Positions 1-8,074 of a stretch of DNA of 13,245 nucleotides are shown here, piece after piece. The stretch is taken from assembly GCA_017999235.1 (NCBI GenBank), contig JAGOBN010000034.1, forward strand, positions 1-13,245, in the 5' to 3' direction. The notes beneath the pieces are model-generated. The model was given only the letters and a program-made list of their open reading frames with translations. It was not told the origin of the DNA and made no database searches. The DNA comes from Anaerolineales bacterium. Lineage in GTDB: Bacteria > Chloroflexota > Anaerolineae > Anaerolineales > UBA6663. Positions within the stretch are counted from its first letter, which is position 1; every line of letters starts with the position of its first letter. The translations under genes and the position numbers were made by a program.

Positions 1-404
1 TTACCCTGCCGCCCAGCCTAATTACGTGGGAGGTCCTGGCCTCGGCCGCCAACGGCGCGGCGGCGCCTGATGACGCCACGCTGTATCTGGGCGACCAGGC
101 CGCGTTCCGGTTCTGGCCCATCCGGCCGGTGACCTGGACACGGGTGTCGGAGCTGACCCTCAGCTTGATCGGCTCCAGCTATGGCGTCTCCACCAGCGGC
201 ACGACCACGCCGGAGGTGGCGCTGTGGGATTTCACCCGCGCGGCCTGGGTGCCGTTGGACGGCCTCCAATATGGCGTTCAAACCGTCGAAGCGCCGGAGC
301 GGTTTGTGGGCGCCGGCGGCGAACTGCGCGCCCAGCTCACCAATCGCACCCCGGACACCCTGAACGTGACCAGCCTGGAATTCACGCTGACGGTCGAGCC
401 TTAA
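1..404 (+). CDS. C-terminal end of a beta-rich protein, 5' truncated by the window edge
   Basis: The frame beginning at base 3 is open from the window edge to a TAA at 402-404, giving about 133 residues with no start visible, so this is the tail of a longer gene. The sequence is rich in Thr, Val, Leu and aromatic residues in alternating strand-like stretches (for example WTRVSELTLSLIG, PEVALWDFTRAAW and the closing NVTSLEFTLTVEP). That pattern suits a beta-sandwich or jelly-roll module exposed outside the membrane. No transmembrane helix or catalytic motif is visible in the part present. The next gene starts one base after the stop, so the two are almost certainly cotranscribed and translationally coupled. 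A role beside the ABC exporter, such as an extracytoplasmic accessory or substrate-binding part, is inference. I do not recognise the family. Confidence 0.72.
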   Translation, partial: TLPPSLITWEVLASAANGAAAPDDATLYLGDQAAFRFWPIRPVTWTRVSELTLSLIGSSYGVSTSGTTTPEVALWDFTRAAWVPLDGLQYGVQTVEAPERFVGAGGELRAQLTNRTPDTLNVTSLEFTLTVEP

Positions 405-405
405 G

Positions 406-1367
<962 letters not shown>

Positions 1368-1371
<4 letters not shown>

Positions 1372-2336
1372 CGGACACCGTCTCCACCCAGCCGCATGCC
1401 GCCGCGCCCCGCGCGCCGCGCCCGACCCTGGGCGCCTGGCTTTCGCGCAATCCGGTCACCCTCAAAGAGCTGCGCGGCCGGATGCGCGGGCCGCGCGCCT
1501 TTGTGGTGCTCTCGGTCTACCTGCTGGTGATGAGCACCTTCATCACGGCCTTGTACGGCGTCTACCTCTCGGCCAACACCAACGTTTACAGCCGGCCGGA
1601 CCGGATGCTGCTGGGCAAGTTTGTGTTTGGCAGCGTGGTCGGCATCGAGATGCTGCTGGTGTGCTTCATCGCGCCGGCCTTCACCGTGGGCGCGGTCAGC
1701 GGCGAGCGCGAGCGCCAGACCTATGACCTGCTCCGCACCACCTTGCTCTCCGAGTGGTCGCTGATCACGGGCAAGCTGGTGTCCGCGCTGACGTATATTT
1801 TTCTGCTGCTGCTGGCGGCCCTGCCGCTCCAGAGCTTGGCCTTCCTGCTGGGCGGCGTCGCGCCGGAGGAGGTGGTGATCGCCAGCCTGCTCTTGATGGC
1901 CACGGCCTTCCTGTTCAGCGCGGCCGGCGTTTTCTTCTCCACCGTGATGCGCCGCACACTGGGCGCCACGATCTTAACGTATGCGTTCGCGCTGCTGATC
2001 ACCTTGGGCCTGCCCCTGCTGCTGTTTCCGGTGGCCCTGCTGGGGCCGATCTTCAGCCTGGATTCGCCCTCCCTGCTGGTGCAGATCATCCTCATCTACG
2101 GCTTGGCCGGCTTGATCGTCATCAACCCGGTGGCGACGCTGATCGCCACCGAAGTCATCCTGGTCAACAACCAGTCCCTGCTCTATTTCACCACCAGCGT
2201 GTACGATCCGCTCACCAGCGCCAGCGTCAACCTGCCGCTGGTCTCGCCCTGGCTGCCGTTCACGCTGCTGGCGTTTTTGGCCGGCGTCGGGCTGATCGGC
2301 CTGAGCATCCTCAACGTCCGGCGCGTGGAGCAGTGA
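1368..2336 (+). CDS. ABC-2 type transporter permease
   Basis: This is the membrane half of the exporter, overlapping its ATPase by the four bases ATGA (1368-1371), a standard sign of translational coupling. In 322 residues there are about seven hydrophobic segments, roughly at 45-68, 86-110, 135-161, 169-190, 200-224, 236-263 and 293-316. The N-terminal cytoplasmic stretch contains NPVTLKELRGRMRGPR. The loop after the second helix has SGERERQTYDLLRTT (111-125), the amphipathic motif with a conserved Gly-Glu-Arg-Glu core that is characteristic of ABC-2 permeases and contacts the ATPase. The length fits a half-transporter that would pair with itself or with the truncated upstream gene product. 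The substrate cannot be read from the sequence. The link to the downstream MoxR/VWA genes by short spacing suggests a shared envelope function, but this is inference. Confidence 0.92.
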
Positions 2337-2343
2337 GGGCGCC

Positions 2344-4020
2344 ATGACCACCCTCGGTTCGCCGGCGCTGCGCGAGTTGGAAGGGCACCTCTCCGGCTGG
2401 CTGCGGCGCGTGCGGGCGCGGGAGGCCGGGGTCTGGGCCGGGCGCGGTCTGCTGGCCGGCCTGGCCGCCGGCCTGGGGCTGGCGCTGGTGGCCCGGCTGA
2501 CGCCCGTTCAGCCGCCGGCGGTGCTGGCGGCGTATGCCCTGGGCTTCGCGCTGGCGGGCGGTCTGGGCGCCGGGATCGTCGGCTACGTCTGGCCGCGTCC
2601 GCGTTTGGCGGCGGCGCGCTATTTTGACCGGGTCCTAGGCCTGGCCGAACGCACCTCGGCGGCGTTGGAATTGGCGGCGCGGCCCGAGCTGGCGCCGGAA
2701 TGGCTGCAGCGCGAGCAGTGGGCGGATGCCGTTCAGGCGGCGCGCGGGGTGCGGGCCGGCCGGCAGCTGCCGCTTTGGGTGGTGCCGCGGCGGGAGCTGG
2801 CGCTGCTGGCGGTGCTGGCGGCGGGGCTGGCGGCCGCGCTGCTGCTGCCCAATCCTCAGCAGGCGGTGCTGGCGCATCAGCAGGCCGTTGAACAATCGAT
2901 CGCCGAACAGCGCCAGCAGATCGAAGCCCTGATCGACCAAATCCAAAATGATCCGACCCTCACCGATCCGCAGAAGGATCAATTAACCCAGCCGCTGGAA
3001 CAGGCCCAACAGACCCTGCAGGAGCCGGGCCTGACGGAAGAGCAGGCGCTGCAGGCGCTGGCCGAAGCCCAGCAGGAATTGCGCGCCCAGGCCGATCCCC
3101 AGGCCGAGGCCCAGGCGGAGGCGCTGCAGGCGGCGGGCGAGACCCTCAGCCAGAACCCGACCACCGAAGCGGCCGGCCAGGCGTTGGCCAATGGCGATAC
3201 CCAGTCCGCCGCCGAGGCCCTGAGCCAGATTGACCCCGGCCAGCTGAGCGAGGCCGAGCGCCAGGCGTTGGCGGACCAGTTGGCGCAGACGGCGGACCAA
3301 TTGCAGAGCACCAACCCGGCGACGGCCGAGCAGCTGCGCGCCGCCGCCGAAGCCTTGCGGCAAGGCGATAACGCCGCCGCCGGCGCGGCCTTGGATCAGG
3401 CGGCGCAATCCATCGCGCAGTCTGGCCAGGCCGCGGCGCAATCGGCAGCGGCCGGCCAAGCCTCCGATGGTGTGGCCAGCGCGCAGCGCGCCATCGCCCA
3501 GGCGGGTGAAGGGCAGACGCCGGCCGCTGGTCTAGGTCAAGGCCAAAACCAGGGCCAGGGCCAGGGCCAGGGTCAAGGACAAGGGCAAGGCCAGGGCCAG
3601 GGACAAGGACAGGGCCAGGGTCAAGGTCAAGGTCAAGGACAAGGGCAGGGCAGCAGCGGCGCCGGCCTCGGCGAAGGCAACGGCCAAGCGCAGGGCGGGC
3701 AGGCCGGCGGCCAGATCGGCCAGGACAACGGCCCCGGCGACGGCGGCGAGCGTGTGTATGAGCCCATCTACTCGCCCTATCGCTTGGGGGGCGCCGGCGG
3801 CCCGGACGTGACTCTGCCGGACCAGGGCAACGGCCAGCCCGGCGATGAGGTGGTCGGGGAAGGGCCAACCGACCCGCAAACCGCCGGCGAAGTGACCGTG
3901 CCGTATAACCAGGTTTTTCCGGCGTACCGCGACGCCGCGTACTCGGCCGTGGATCAGGGCGAAGTGCCGCCCGAGTTGATCCCGGTGGTGCGCGATTACT
4001 TCTCGTCGCTGGAGCCCTGA
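2344..4020 (+). CDS. Membrane protein with Gln/Ala-rich helical region, (Gly-Gln) spacer and conserved-looking C-terminal cap
   Basis: There are 558 residues with three hydrophobic segments (about 33-51, 57-83, 148-168). Positive residues before the first (RRVRAR, 21-26) and before the third (VVPRRE) put the N-terminus and the 84-147 loop in the cytoplasm and everything after 170 outside. Residues about 175-395 are rich in Gln, Ala and Glu and look helical or coiled-coil. A (Gly-Gln) tract follows (398-435), then a Gly-rich stretch. The last 42 residues (PYNQVFPAYRDAAYSAVDQG, ending VRDYFSSLEP) look ordered. Similar endings occur, to my recollection, on membrane proteins next to MoxR genes. 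The N-terminal half resembles DUF4175-like proteins, but I would not assign that firmly. The start at 2344 lies 7 bases after the permease stop with GAGGG at 2335-2339. The role is probably a membrane scaffold or a partner of MoxR/DUF58 (inference). Confidence 0.85.
   Translation: MTTLGSPALRELEGHLSGWLRRVRAREAGVWAGRGLLAGLAAGLGLALVARLTPVQPPAVLAAYALGFALAGGLGAGIVGYVWPRPRLAAARYFDRVLGLAERTSAALELAARPELAPEWLQREQWADAVQAARGVRAGRQLPLWVVPRRELALLAVLAAGLAAALLLPNPQQAVLAHQQAVEQSIAEQRQQIEALIDQIQNDPTLTDPQKDQLTQPLEQAQQTLQEPGLTEEQALQALAEAQQELRAQADPQAEAQAEALQAAGETLSQNPTTEAAGQALANGDTQSAAEALSQIDPGQLSEAERQALADQLAQTADQLQSTNPATAEQLRAAAEALRQGDNAAAGAALDQAAQSIAQSGQAAAQSAAAGQASDGVASAQRAIAQAGEGQTPAAGLGQGQNQGQGQGQGQGQGQGQGQGQGQGQGQGQGQGQGQGSSGAGLGEGNGQAQGGQAGGQIGQDNGPGDGGERVYEPIYSPYRLGGAGGPDVTLPDQGNGQPGDEVVGEGPTDPQTAGEVTVPYNQVFPAYRDAAYSAVDQGEVPPELIPVVRDYFSSLEP
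3535..3651 (+). repeat. In-frame hexanucleotide repeat coding for a (Gly-Gln) tract
   Basis: In the reading frame of the 2344-4020 gene this stretch codes two Gly-Gln units, one Asn-Gln interruption, sixteen consecutive Gly-Gln units and a final Gly. At the DNA level the unit is GGNCAR, and all four glycine codons and both glutamine codons are mixed (for example GGC CAG, GGT CAA, GGA CAA, GGG CAA). The synonymous variation shows that the array is not a freshly slipped identical repeat; either it is old or the dipeptide is selected. It probably acts as a flexible, hydrophilic extracytoplasmic linker between the helical region and the C-terminal cap. Confidence 0.95.
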
Positions 4021-4035
4021 GCCGCCGATTTCACC

Positions 4036-4050
4036 GCGCCGACGCGGCGC
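4036..4050 (+). other. Short GC hairpin in the gap before moxR
   Basis: GCGCCG (4036-4041) and CGGCGC (4045-4050) form a perfect 6-bp stem with the three-base loop ACG. It sits between the stop of the 558-residue membrane protein and the moxR ribosome site. No run of T follows, so it is not a standard intrinsic terminator. It could be a pause or an mRNA-processing or stability element inside the operon, or chance in GC-rich DNA. Confidence 0.4.
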
Positions 4051-4055
4051 ATTCC

Positions 4056-4060
4056 AGGAG
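4056..4060 (+). promoter_or_regulatory. Shine-Dalgarno site of moxR
   Basis: AGGAG lies nine bases before the ATG at 4070 and fixes that start. It is worth noting because it shows that the organism uses canonical ribosome sites, in contrast to the three downstream genes, whose leaders have none. Confidence 0.75.
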
Positions 4061-4069
4061 TGGAGACCT

Positions 4070-5080
4070 ATGGCCGTGGCTGATCCGCAGACCGCCCTGA
4101 AACCCGAGCTGACCGTCGCGCAGTTCCGCCAGATCGCGGCGGAATTGGAGCGCGAGGTCGGCCAGGTGATTGTGGGCCAGAGCGACGTGGTGCGGCATGT
4201 GTTTATCTGCCTGATCGCCGGCGGCCACGCGCTGCTGGAAGGCGTGCCGGGCCTGGGCAAGACCATGCTCATCAAGACCCTGGCCGAGGTGCTGGATCTG
4301 CAGTTCGCGCGCATCCAGTTCACGCCGGACCTGATGCCGGCCGATATCGTCGGCACCGACATTCTGGAAGACGGGCCGGCCGGCCAGCGCGCCTTCCGCT
4401 TCCAGCCCGGCCCGCTGTTCGCCAACCTGGTCCTGGCGGACGAGATCAACCGCGCCACGCCCAAGACGCAGTCCGCGCTGTTGGAGGCGATGCAGGAACA
4501 GTCGGTGACGGTGGCCAAGCGCACGTATAAGCTGGAGCCGCCCTTCTTTGTCCTGGCGACCCAAAACCCCATCGAGATGGAAGGCACTTATCCGCTGCCG
4601 GAAGCGCAGCTGGACCGCTTCTTGTTCAAGATTAACGTGGTCTTCCCCACCGCGGAAGAATTGGTGGAGATTCTGGCCCGCACCACGGGCGGGCCGCGCC
4701 AGGCGCTGCGGAAGACTGCCGCCGGCCAGCAGTTGGTGGCCATGGGCCGGCTGGCGCGGCAGGTGCCGGTGCCTTCACATGTGGCCGAGTATGTGGCGCG
4801 GCTGGTGGTGGCCACGCATCCGGAACACGACAGCGCGCCGCCGCTGGCCAAGCAATACTTGCGCTATGGCGCTTCGCCGCGCGGCGGGCAGGCGCTGATC
4901 CTGGGGGCCAAGATCACGGCCCTGTTCGCCGGCCGCGTCAACGTGGCCTTTGAGGATGTGGCGGCGGTGGCGCCGGCCGCCCTGCGTCATCGGCTGCTGC
5001 TCAACTTTGAGGCCCAGGCGGAAGGTATCACGCCGGATCAAATCATCGCCGAACTGCTCACCGCCGTCCCGCAGAAGTGA
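4070..5080 (+). CDS. MoxR-family AAA+ ATPase
   Basis: This is a cytoplasmic AAA+ ATPase of the MoxR group. Members typically act as chaperones that mature or assemble protein complexes together with VWA-domain partners. In 336 residues (usual length) the motifs are complete: Walker A GVPGLGKT (58-65), Walker B LADEINRA with D124/E125, sensor 1 ATQNP (163-167), the arginine finger in LDRF (R183), and sensor 2 GASPRGGQAL with R271. The segment FTPDLMPADIVGTDI (84-98) is a hallmark of the family. The gene is followed by DUF58 and two VWA genes, the classic neighbourhood, which strongly supports a MoxR-VWA functional unit. The start at 4070 is supported by AGGAG and by similarity beginning a few residues in. 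Both the catalytic and the oligomer-contact residues look intact, so it should be an active ATPase. The client is unknown. Confidence 0.96.
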   Translation: MAVADPQTALKPELTVAQFRQIAAELEREVGQVIVGQSDVVRHVFICLIAGGHALLEGVPGLGKTMLIKTLAEVLDLQFARIQFTPDLMPADIVGTDILEDGPAGQRAFRFQPGPLFANLVLADEINRATPKTQSALLEAMQEQSVTVAKRTYKLEPPFFVLATQNPIEMEGTYPLPEAQLDRFLFKINVVFPTAEELVEILARTTGGPRQALRKTAAGQQLVAMGRLARQVPVPSHVAEYVARLVVATHPEHDSAPPLAKQYLRYGASPRGGQALILGAKITALFAGRVNVAFEDVAAVAPAALRHRLLLNFEAQAEGITPDQIIAELLTAVPQK

Positions 5081-5085
5081 TCCGA

Positions 5086-5150
5086 GAGGCGGGGAGTGGG
5101 AAGCCGGAAGCTGGCCTGTCTCTCACCTTCCACCTCCCACCTCTCGCCTC
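5086..5150 (+). repeat. Long imperfect inverted repeat (purine half / pyrimidine half) between moxR and the DUF58 gene
   Basis: The 76-base gap is a purine-rich arm followed by a pyrimidine-rich arm. GAGGCG (5086-5091) pairs with CGCCTC (5145-5150). The stem continues inward through G-U and G-C pairs and one mismatch, then GTGGGA (5096-5101) pairs with TCCCAC (5135-5140). After a small internal loop, GGAAG (5106-5110) pairs with CTTCC (5127-5131). The remaining loop is about 16 bases. The pyrimidine arm can also be read as near-heptamers from 5124: CACCTTC, CACCTCC, CACCTCT, CGCCTCC, CACCT, ending at the ATG. The purine arm shows a weaker 7-base period. In RNA this would be a stable hairpin ending seven bases before the DUF58 start. 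No T-run follows, so it is not a typical terminator. It could act as an attenuator, a stability element or a degenerate repeat. Confidence 0.75.
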
Positions 5151-5156
5151 CCACCT

Positions 5157-6041
5157 ATGCCCCTCTTCTCTGAGACCACCCTCCGCAAGCTCGATCGCCT
5201 GGCGTTGGCGGCCGCGCAGGTGCGGGCCGGCGTGCTGAAGGGCGAGCGGCGCTCCACCAAGCGCGGCACCTCGGTGGAATTTGCGGACTACCGCGATTAC
5301 ACCCGCGGCGACGATCTGCGGCGGGTGGATTGGAACGTCTACGCCCGGCTGGAGCGGCCGTTTATTAAGCTCCTGGAAGAAGAAGAAGATCTGGCCGTGC
5401 ATGTGGTGGTGGACGAGTCGCGCTCGATGGATTTTGGCGCGGACGACCAGCATAAATTCACCTACGCGCGCCGGCTGGCCGCCGCGCTCGGTTACATCGC
5501 CTTGGCCGCCGGCGACCGGTTGAGCCTGGTGACCGTGCGGGGCGGGGCGCCGGCCGCGCAATATGGGCCGGCGCGCGGGCGCGGCCACGCTCTGCGCCTG
5601 ATCAATTTTCTGGAGGGCCGGCAGCCGGCCGGCGAGACCGTGCTGGATGCCGCGCTGCGCCAATACGCGCTGACCGCGCGCCGGCCCGGCCTGCTGCTGC
5701 TCATCTCCGATCTCTTCTCGCCGGCCGGCTATCAGGCGGGCCTGGCCGGCCTGCAGGGGCGCGGCTATGAAGTGGCGGTGCTGCACCTCCTGGCGCCGGA
5801 AGAGCTGGACCCGCCGCTGGCCGGCGATCTGCGGCTGGTGGATATTGAAACCGGCGCCGCGCAGGACGTCACCCTGGATGGCGGCCTGCGGGATCTGTAC
5901 CGCCGGCGCGTGCAGACCTGGCGCGACGAGATTGAGGCCCACTGCCTCAAGCGCCGCATCACCTATGTCCCGGTTTCCACCGCTGTCCCGTGGGACGAAC
6001 TCGTGCTTTATCAACTCCGCCAACGCGGCCTCATCCGCTAA
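5157..6041 (+). CDS. DUF58 family protein (VWA-like fold), MoxR partner
   Basis: There are 294 residues with no transmembrane segment, so it is cytoplasmic. The DUF58 signature is clear at 37-80: GTSVEFADYRDYTRGDDLRR, then VDWNVYARLERPFIK and an acidic EEEE stretch. A VWA-like core follows with the metal-site motif DESRS (86-90) after a hydrophobic strand, Thr161 at the expected third position, and Asp185 in LLISD. DUF58 proteins are the usual partner of MoxR ATPases. I chose ATG 5157 because family similarity begins close to it. The frame is open further upstream, but that part overlaps moxR and translates to low-complexity Pro/Arg sequence. The start has no Shine-Dalgarno site; it is preceded by the pyrimidine-rich arm of the inverted repeat. 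Many DUF58 proteins carry N-terminal helices that are absent here, so this is the short soluble form. Confidence 0.94.
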   Translation: MPLFSETTLRKLDRLALAAAQVRAGVLKGERRSTKRGTSVEFADYRDYTRGDDLRRVDWNVYARLERPFIKLLEEEEDLAVHVVVDESRSMDFGADDQHKFTYARRLAAALGYIALAAGDRLSLVTVRGGAPAAQYGPARGRGHALRLINFLEGRQPAGETVLDAALRQYALTARRPGLLLLISDLFSPAGYQAGLAGLQGRGYEVAVLHLLAPEELDPPLAGDLRLVDIETGAAQDVTLDGGLRDLYRRRVQTWRDEIEAHCLKRRITYVPVSTAVPWDELVLYQLRQRGLIR

Positions 6042-6073
6042 TCACTTAACCACCCAATCCATCCATCACCCCC
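6039..6073 (+). repeat. Diverged TAATCACC-type leader before the BatA-like gene
   Basis: From the stop codon of the DUF58 gene the sequence reads TAATCACT, TAACCACC, CAATCCAT, CCATCACC, CCC and then ATG at 6074. It therefore starts with the same octamer pattern seen in the cleaner array at 7988-8074. It contains no G at all and no Shine-Dalgarno sequence. The octamer match is clear for the first two units and weak afterwards, so common origin with the later array is inference. Confidence 0.55.
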
Positions 6074-7990
6074 ATGTCCTTCCTCACCCCCCTGGCCCTC
6101 GCCCTTGGCGCGCTGGCGCTCCCCATCTTGGTGCTGTATATGCTCAAGCTGCGGCGGCGGGAGGTGGAGATTCCCTCAGTCATGCTCTGGCAATTGCTGC
6201 TGCGGGACCGCGAGGCCAACGCGCCCTGGCAGCGCCTGAAGCGCAGCCTGCTGCTGCTGTTGCAGCTCTTGCTGCTGGTGTTGGTGGTGGCGGCTTTGGC
6301 CCGGCCGTTTCTGCGCGTGCCGGCCGTGGCGCGCGGGACCGTCATCGTTTTGCTGGATGCCTCGGCTTCGATGAATGCCGCCGACGGGGGCGCCGGCCAG
6401 ACCCGCTTTGAAGCCGCGCGCGCCGCGGTCCGCCAAATTGTGGACGGGCTGGCCGGCGACAGCCGCCTGACGCTGATCCAGGTGGGCCGGCAGCCGCAAG
6501 TGCTGGCCTCCGCCACGGCCGATCAGCCGGCCTTGCGCGCCGCGCTGGCGCAGGCCCGGGTCTCCCAGGGGCCGGCCGATTGGGAGGCCGCTTTTGCGCT
6601 GGCCGCCGGCGCCGCGCGGGCCGGCCGGCTGGACCAGGCCACCATCGTCATTGTGTCGGACGGCGGTTTGCCGGCCGCGGGGCTGCCGCCCCTGCCCGGC
6701 GATGTGCGCTATGTGCCGATTGGGACCGAGGCTGAGAATCTGGCCCTGGCGGCGCTGTCAGTGCGCGCCGCCGCCGGCGGACCGGAATTGTTTGCGCGCG
6801 TCGCCAACGCCGGCGTCACCGAGCGCGCGGTCATTCTCTCGATCGAGCGCGCCGGCGCGCTCTACGGCGCCCAGCAGCTGACGGTGCCGGCCGGCGGGTC
6901 GGCCGATCTGACGCTGACGGCGCTGCCGGATGGCCCGGCGGTATATACCGCGCGTTTGACGGCGCCGGGCGCGGAGCCAGACGCCGCGCTGGATGCCCTG
7001 CCGCTGGATGATGTGGCCTGGGCCGTCTACCAGCCGCCGGCCTCCGGGCGTGCCTTGCTGCGTTCGCCCGGCAACGTCTTTCTGGAACAGATCCTCACCG
7101 CTCTGCCGGGCCTCCAGCCGTTTCGGCTCTTGCCGGGCGCGGAGCCGCCGGCCGAGACCTTCGATCTCTATGTGCTGGACAGCGTCACCGAGACGGTGGC
7201 CCCGGCGGACGGCGCGCTCCTGTGGGTGAACCCGATCTCCAGTGCATTGTTCACGGTCGGCGCGGTCTTCACCAATACCGAGCTGCTGCGCGTGGCCCAG
7301 GATGATCCGCTGACGCGCTACCTGGATTGGAGCGGCGTGCACGTCCTGCAGGCGCGTCAGGTGACCGCGCCGGCGTGGGCGCGCGTGGTGGTGGAGGCGG
7401 CCGGCGGCCCGCTGGTCTTCGCCGGCGAGACGGGCGGCCGGCGCGTGGCGGTGCTCACCTTCCGGCTGCAGGATTCGGATCTGCCCTTGCAGTTGGCGTA
7501 TCCGGTGCTGATGTCCAACCTGATCAATTACCTGGCGCCGGCGCAGGCCTTTTCGGCGCCGGATGGCCTGCGGCCCGGCGGCTCGCTCACCATTCGTCCG
7601 CGCGGCGGGGAGAGCGCCATCGCCATCATCGCGCCGGACGGCACGCGTTTTCAGGCCGCGGCCACCGAAGCCGGCGTGCTCTTTACCAACAGCGACCAAC
7701 TGGGCTTGTATTCCGTTGTCTCCGATCAGGCGCAAGTGGGTGTCTTCGCCGTTAATCTATTTGACCCGGCCGAGAGCGCGCTGCGGCCGGCCGCCGCCAT
7801 CCGGGTGGGCCGCGCCGACGTCAGTGCCGCGCCGCAGGCGGAAGTGGGCCAGTTGGAGATCTGGCGCTGGGTGGCGGCCGCGGCGTTTGTGATCCTGTTG
7901 CTGGAATGGTGGGTCTATCAGCGCGGCGCCACCTTGCCGGCGCTTCCCGGCTGGCGCGGCTTCTTCCGGCGCAAAAAAATCACCCCCTAA
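6074..7990 (+). CDS. BatA-like membrane VWA protein (aerotolerance-type N-terminal domain)
   Basis: There are 638 residues. The N-terminus matches the BatA-type domain: a helix at about 5-24, then LKLRRREVEIPSVMLWQLLL, ANAPWQRLKRS and a second helix at about 58-77 ending ALARPF. The VWA domain follows at about 88-225, with metal site DASAS (95-99) and Asp196 in VSDGG. The middle (about 225-590) is beta-rich and likely extracytoplasmic. A third helix at about 598-614 and a basic tail (FFRRKK) end the protein in the cytoplasm. Charge distribution places the VWA domain outside the membrane. The gene lies in the MoxR-DUF58-BatA order expected for this system. The Bat name comes from Bacteroides aerotolerance genes, but similar proteins occur widely and no link to oxygen tolerance can be read here. 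The start at 6074 fits the family N-terminus; its leader has no ribosome site. Confidence 0.92.
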   Translation: MSFLTPLALALGALALPILVLYMLKLRRREVEIPSVMLWQLLLRDREANAPWQRLKRSLLLLLQLLLLVLVVAALARPFLRVPAVARGTVIVLLDASASMNAADGGAGQTRFEAARAAVRQIVDGLAGDSRLTLIQVGRQPQVLASATADQPALRAALAQARVSQGPADWEAAFALAAGAARAGRLDQATIVIVSDGGLPAAGLPPLPGDVRYVPIGTEAENLALAALSVRAAAGGPELFARVANAGVTERAVILSIERAGALYGAQQLTVPAGGSADLTLTALPDGPAVYTARLTAPGAEPDAALDALPLDDVAWAVYQPPASGRALLRSPGNVFLEQILTALPGLQPFRLLPGAEPPAETFDLYVLDSVTETVAPADGALLWVNPISSALFTVGAVFTNTELLRVAQDDPLTRYLDWSGVHVLQARQVTAPAWARVVVEAAGGPLVFAGETGGRRVAVLTFRLQDSDLPLQLAYPVLMSNLINYLAPAQAFSAPDGLRPGGSLTIRPRGGESAIAIIAPDGTRFQAAATEAGVLFTNSDQLGLYSVVSDQAQVGVFAVNLFDPAESALRPAAAIRVGRADVSAAPQAEVGQLEIWRWVAAAAFVILLLEWWVYQRGATLPALPGWRGFFRRKKITP

Positions 7991-8074
7991 TCACCTAATC
8001 ACCTAATCACCAATCACCAATCACCAATCACCAATCACCAATCACCAATCACCAATCACCAATCACCAATCACC
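7988..8074 (+). repeat. Tandem array: three TAATCACC octamers then nine AATCACC heptamers
   Basis: The array starts on the TAA stop of the BatA-like gene. TAATCACC occupies 7988-7995, 7996-8003 and 8004-8011. AATCACC then repeats exactly nine times from 8012 to 8074, with no substitutions. CAATCCCTC follows, then the ATG at 8084. It fills nearly the whole 93-base gap and contains no G. The three octamers place TAA in all three reading frames. The perfect identity of the heptamers points to recent slippage expansion, so copy number is likely to vary between strains. It is much too short-period for a CRISPR array. It resembles in kind the short tandem heptanucleotide repeats known between genes in some cyanobacteria, but I do not claim the same sequence. 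Confidence 0.97.

Noticed and set aside
3532..4587. A 351-codon minus-strand frame over the Gly-Gln tract and moxR
   Set aside because: It ends in repetitive Leu/Thr/Ala runs that are simply the complement of the Gly-Gln repeat, and it overlaps a certain AAA+ ATPase.
5086..5150. Intrinsic terminator after moxR
   Set aside because: The stem is long but there is no T-run after it, and the following DUF58 gene starts seven bases on.
4950..5156. Longer DUF58 start inside moxR
   Set aside because: The frame is open, but its product there is Trp/Arg/Pro-rich low complexity, and the DUF58 similarity begins just after 5157.
7988..8074. CRISPR array
   Set aside because: Units are 7-8 bases and directly abutting, with no spacers and no cas genes nearby.
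7988..8074. G-quadruplex on the minus strand
   Set aside because: GGTGATT repeats give only two-G runs separated by five bases, which would form at best a weak two-layer structure.
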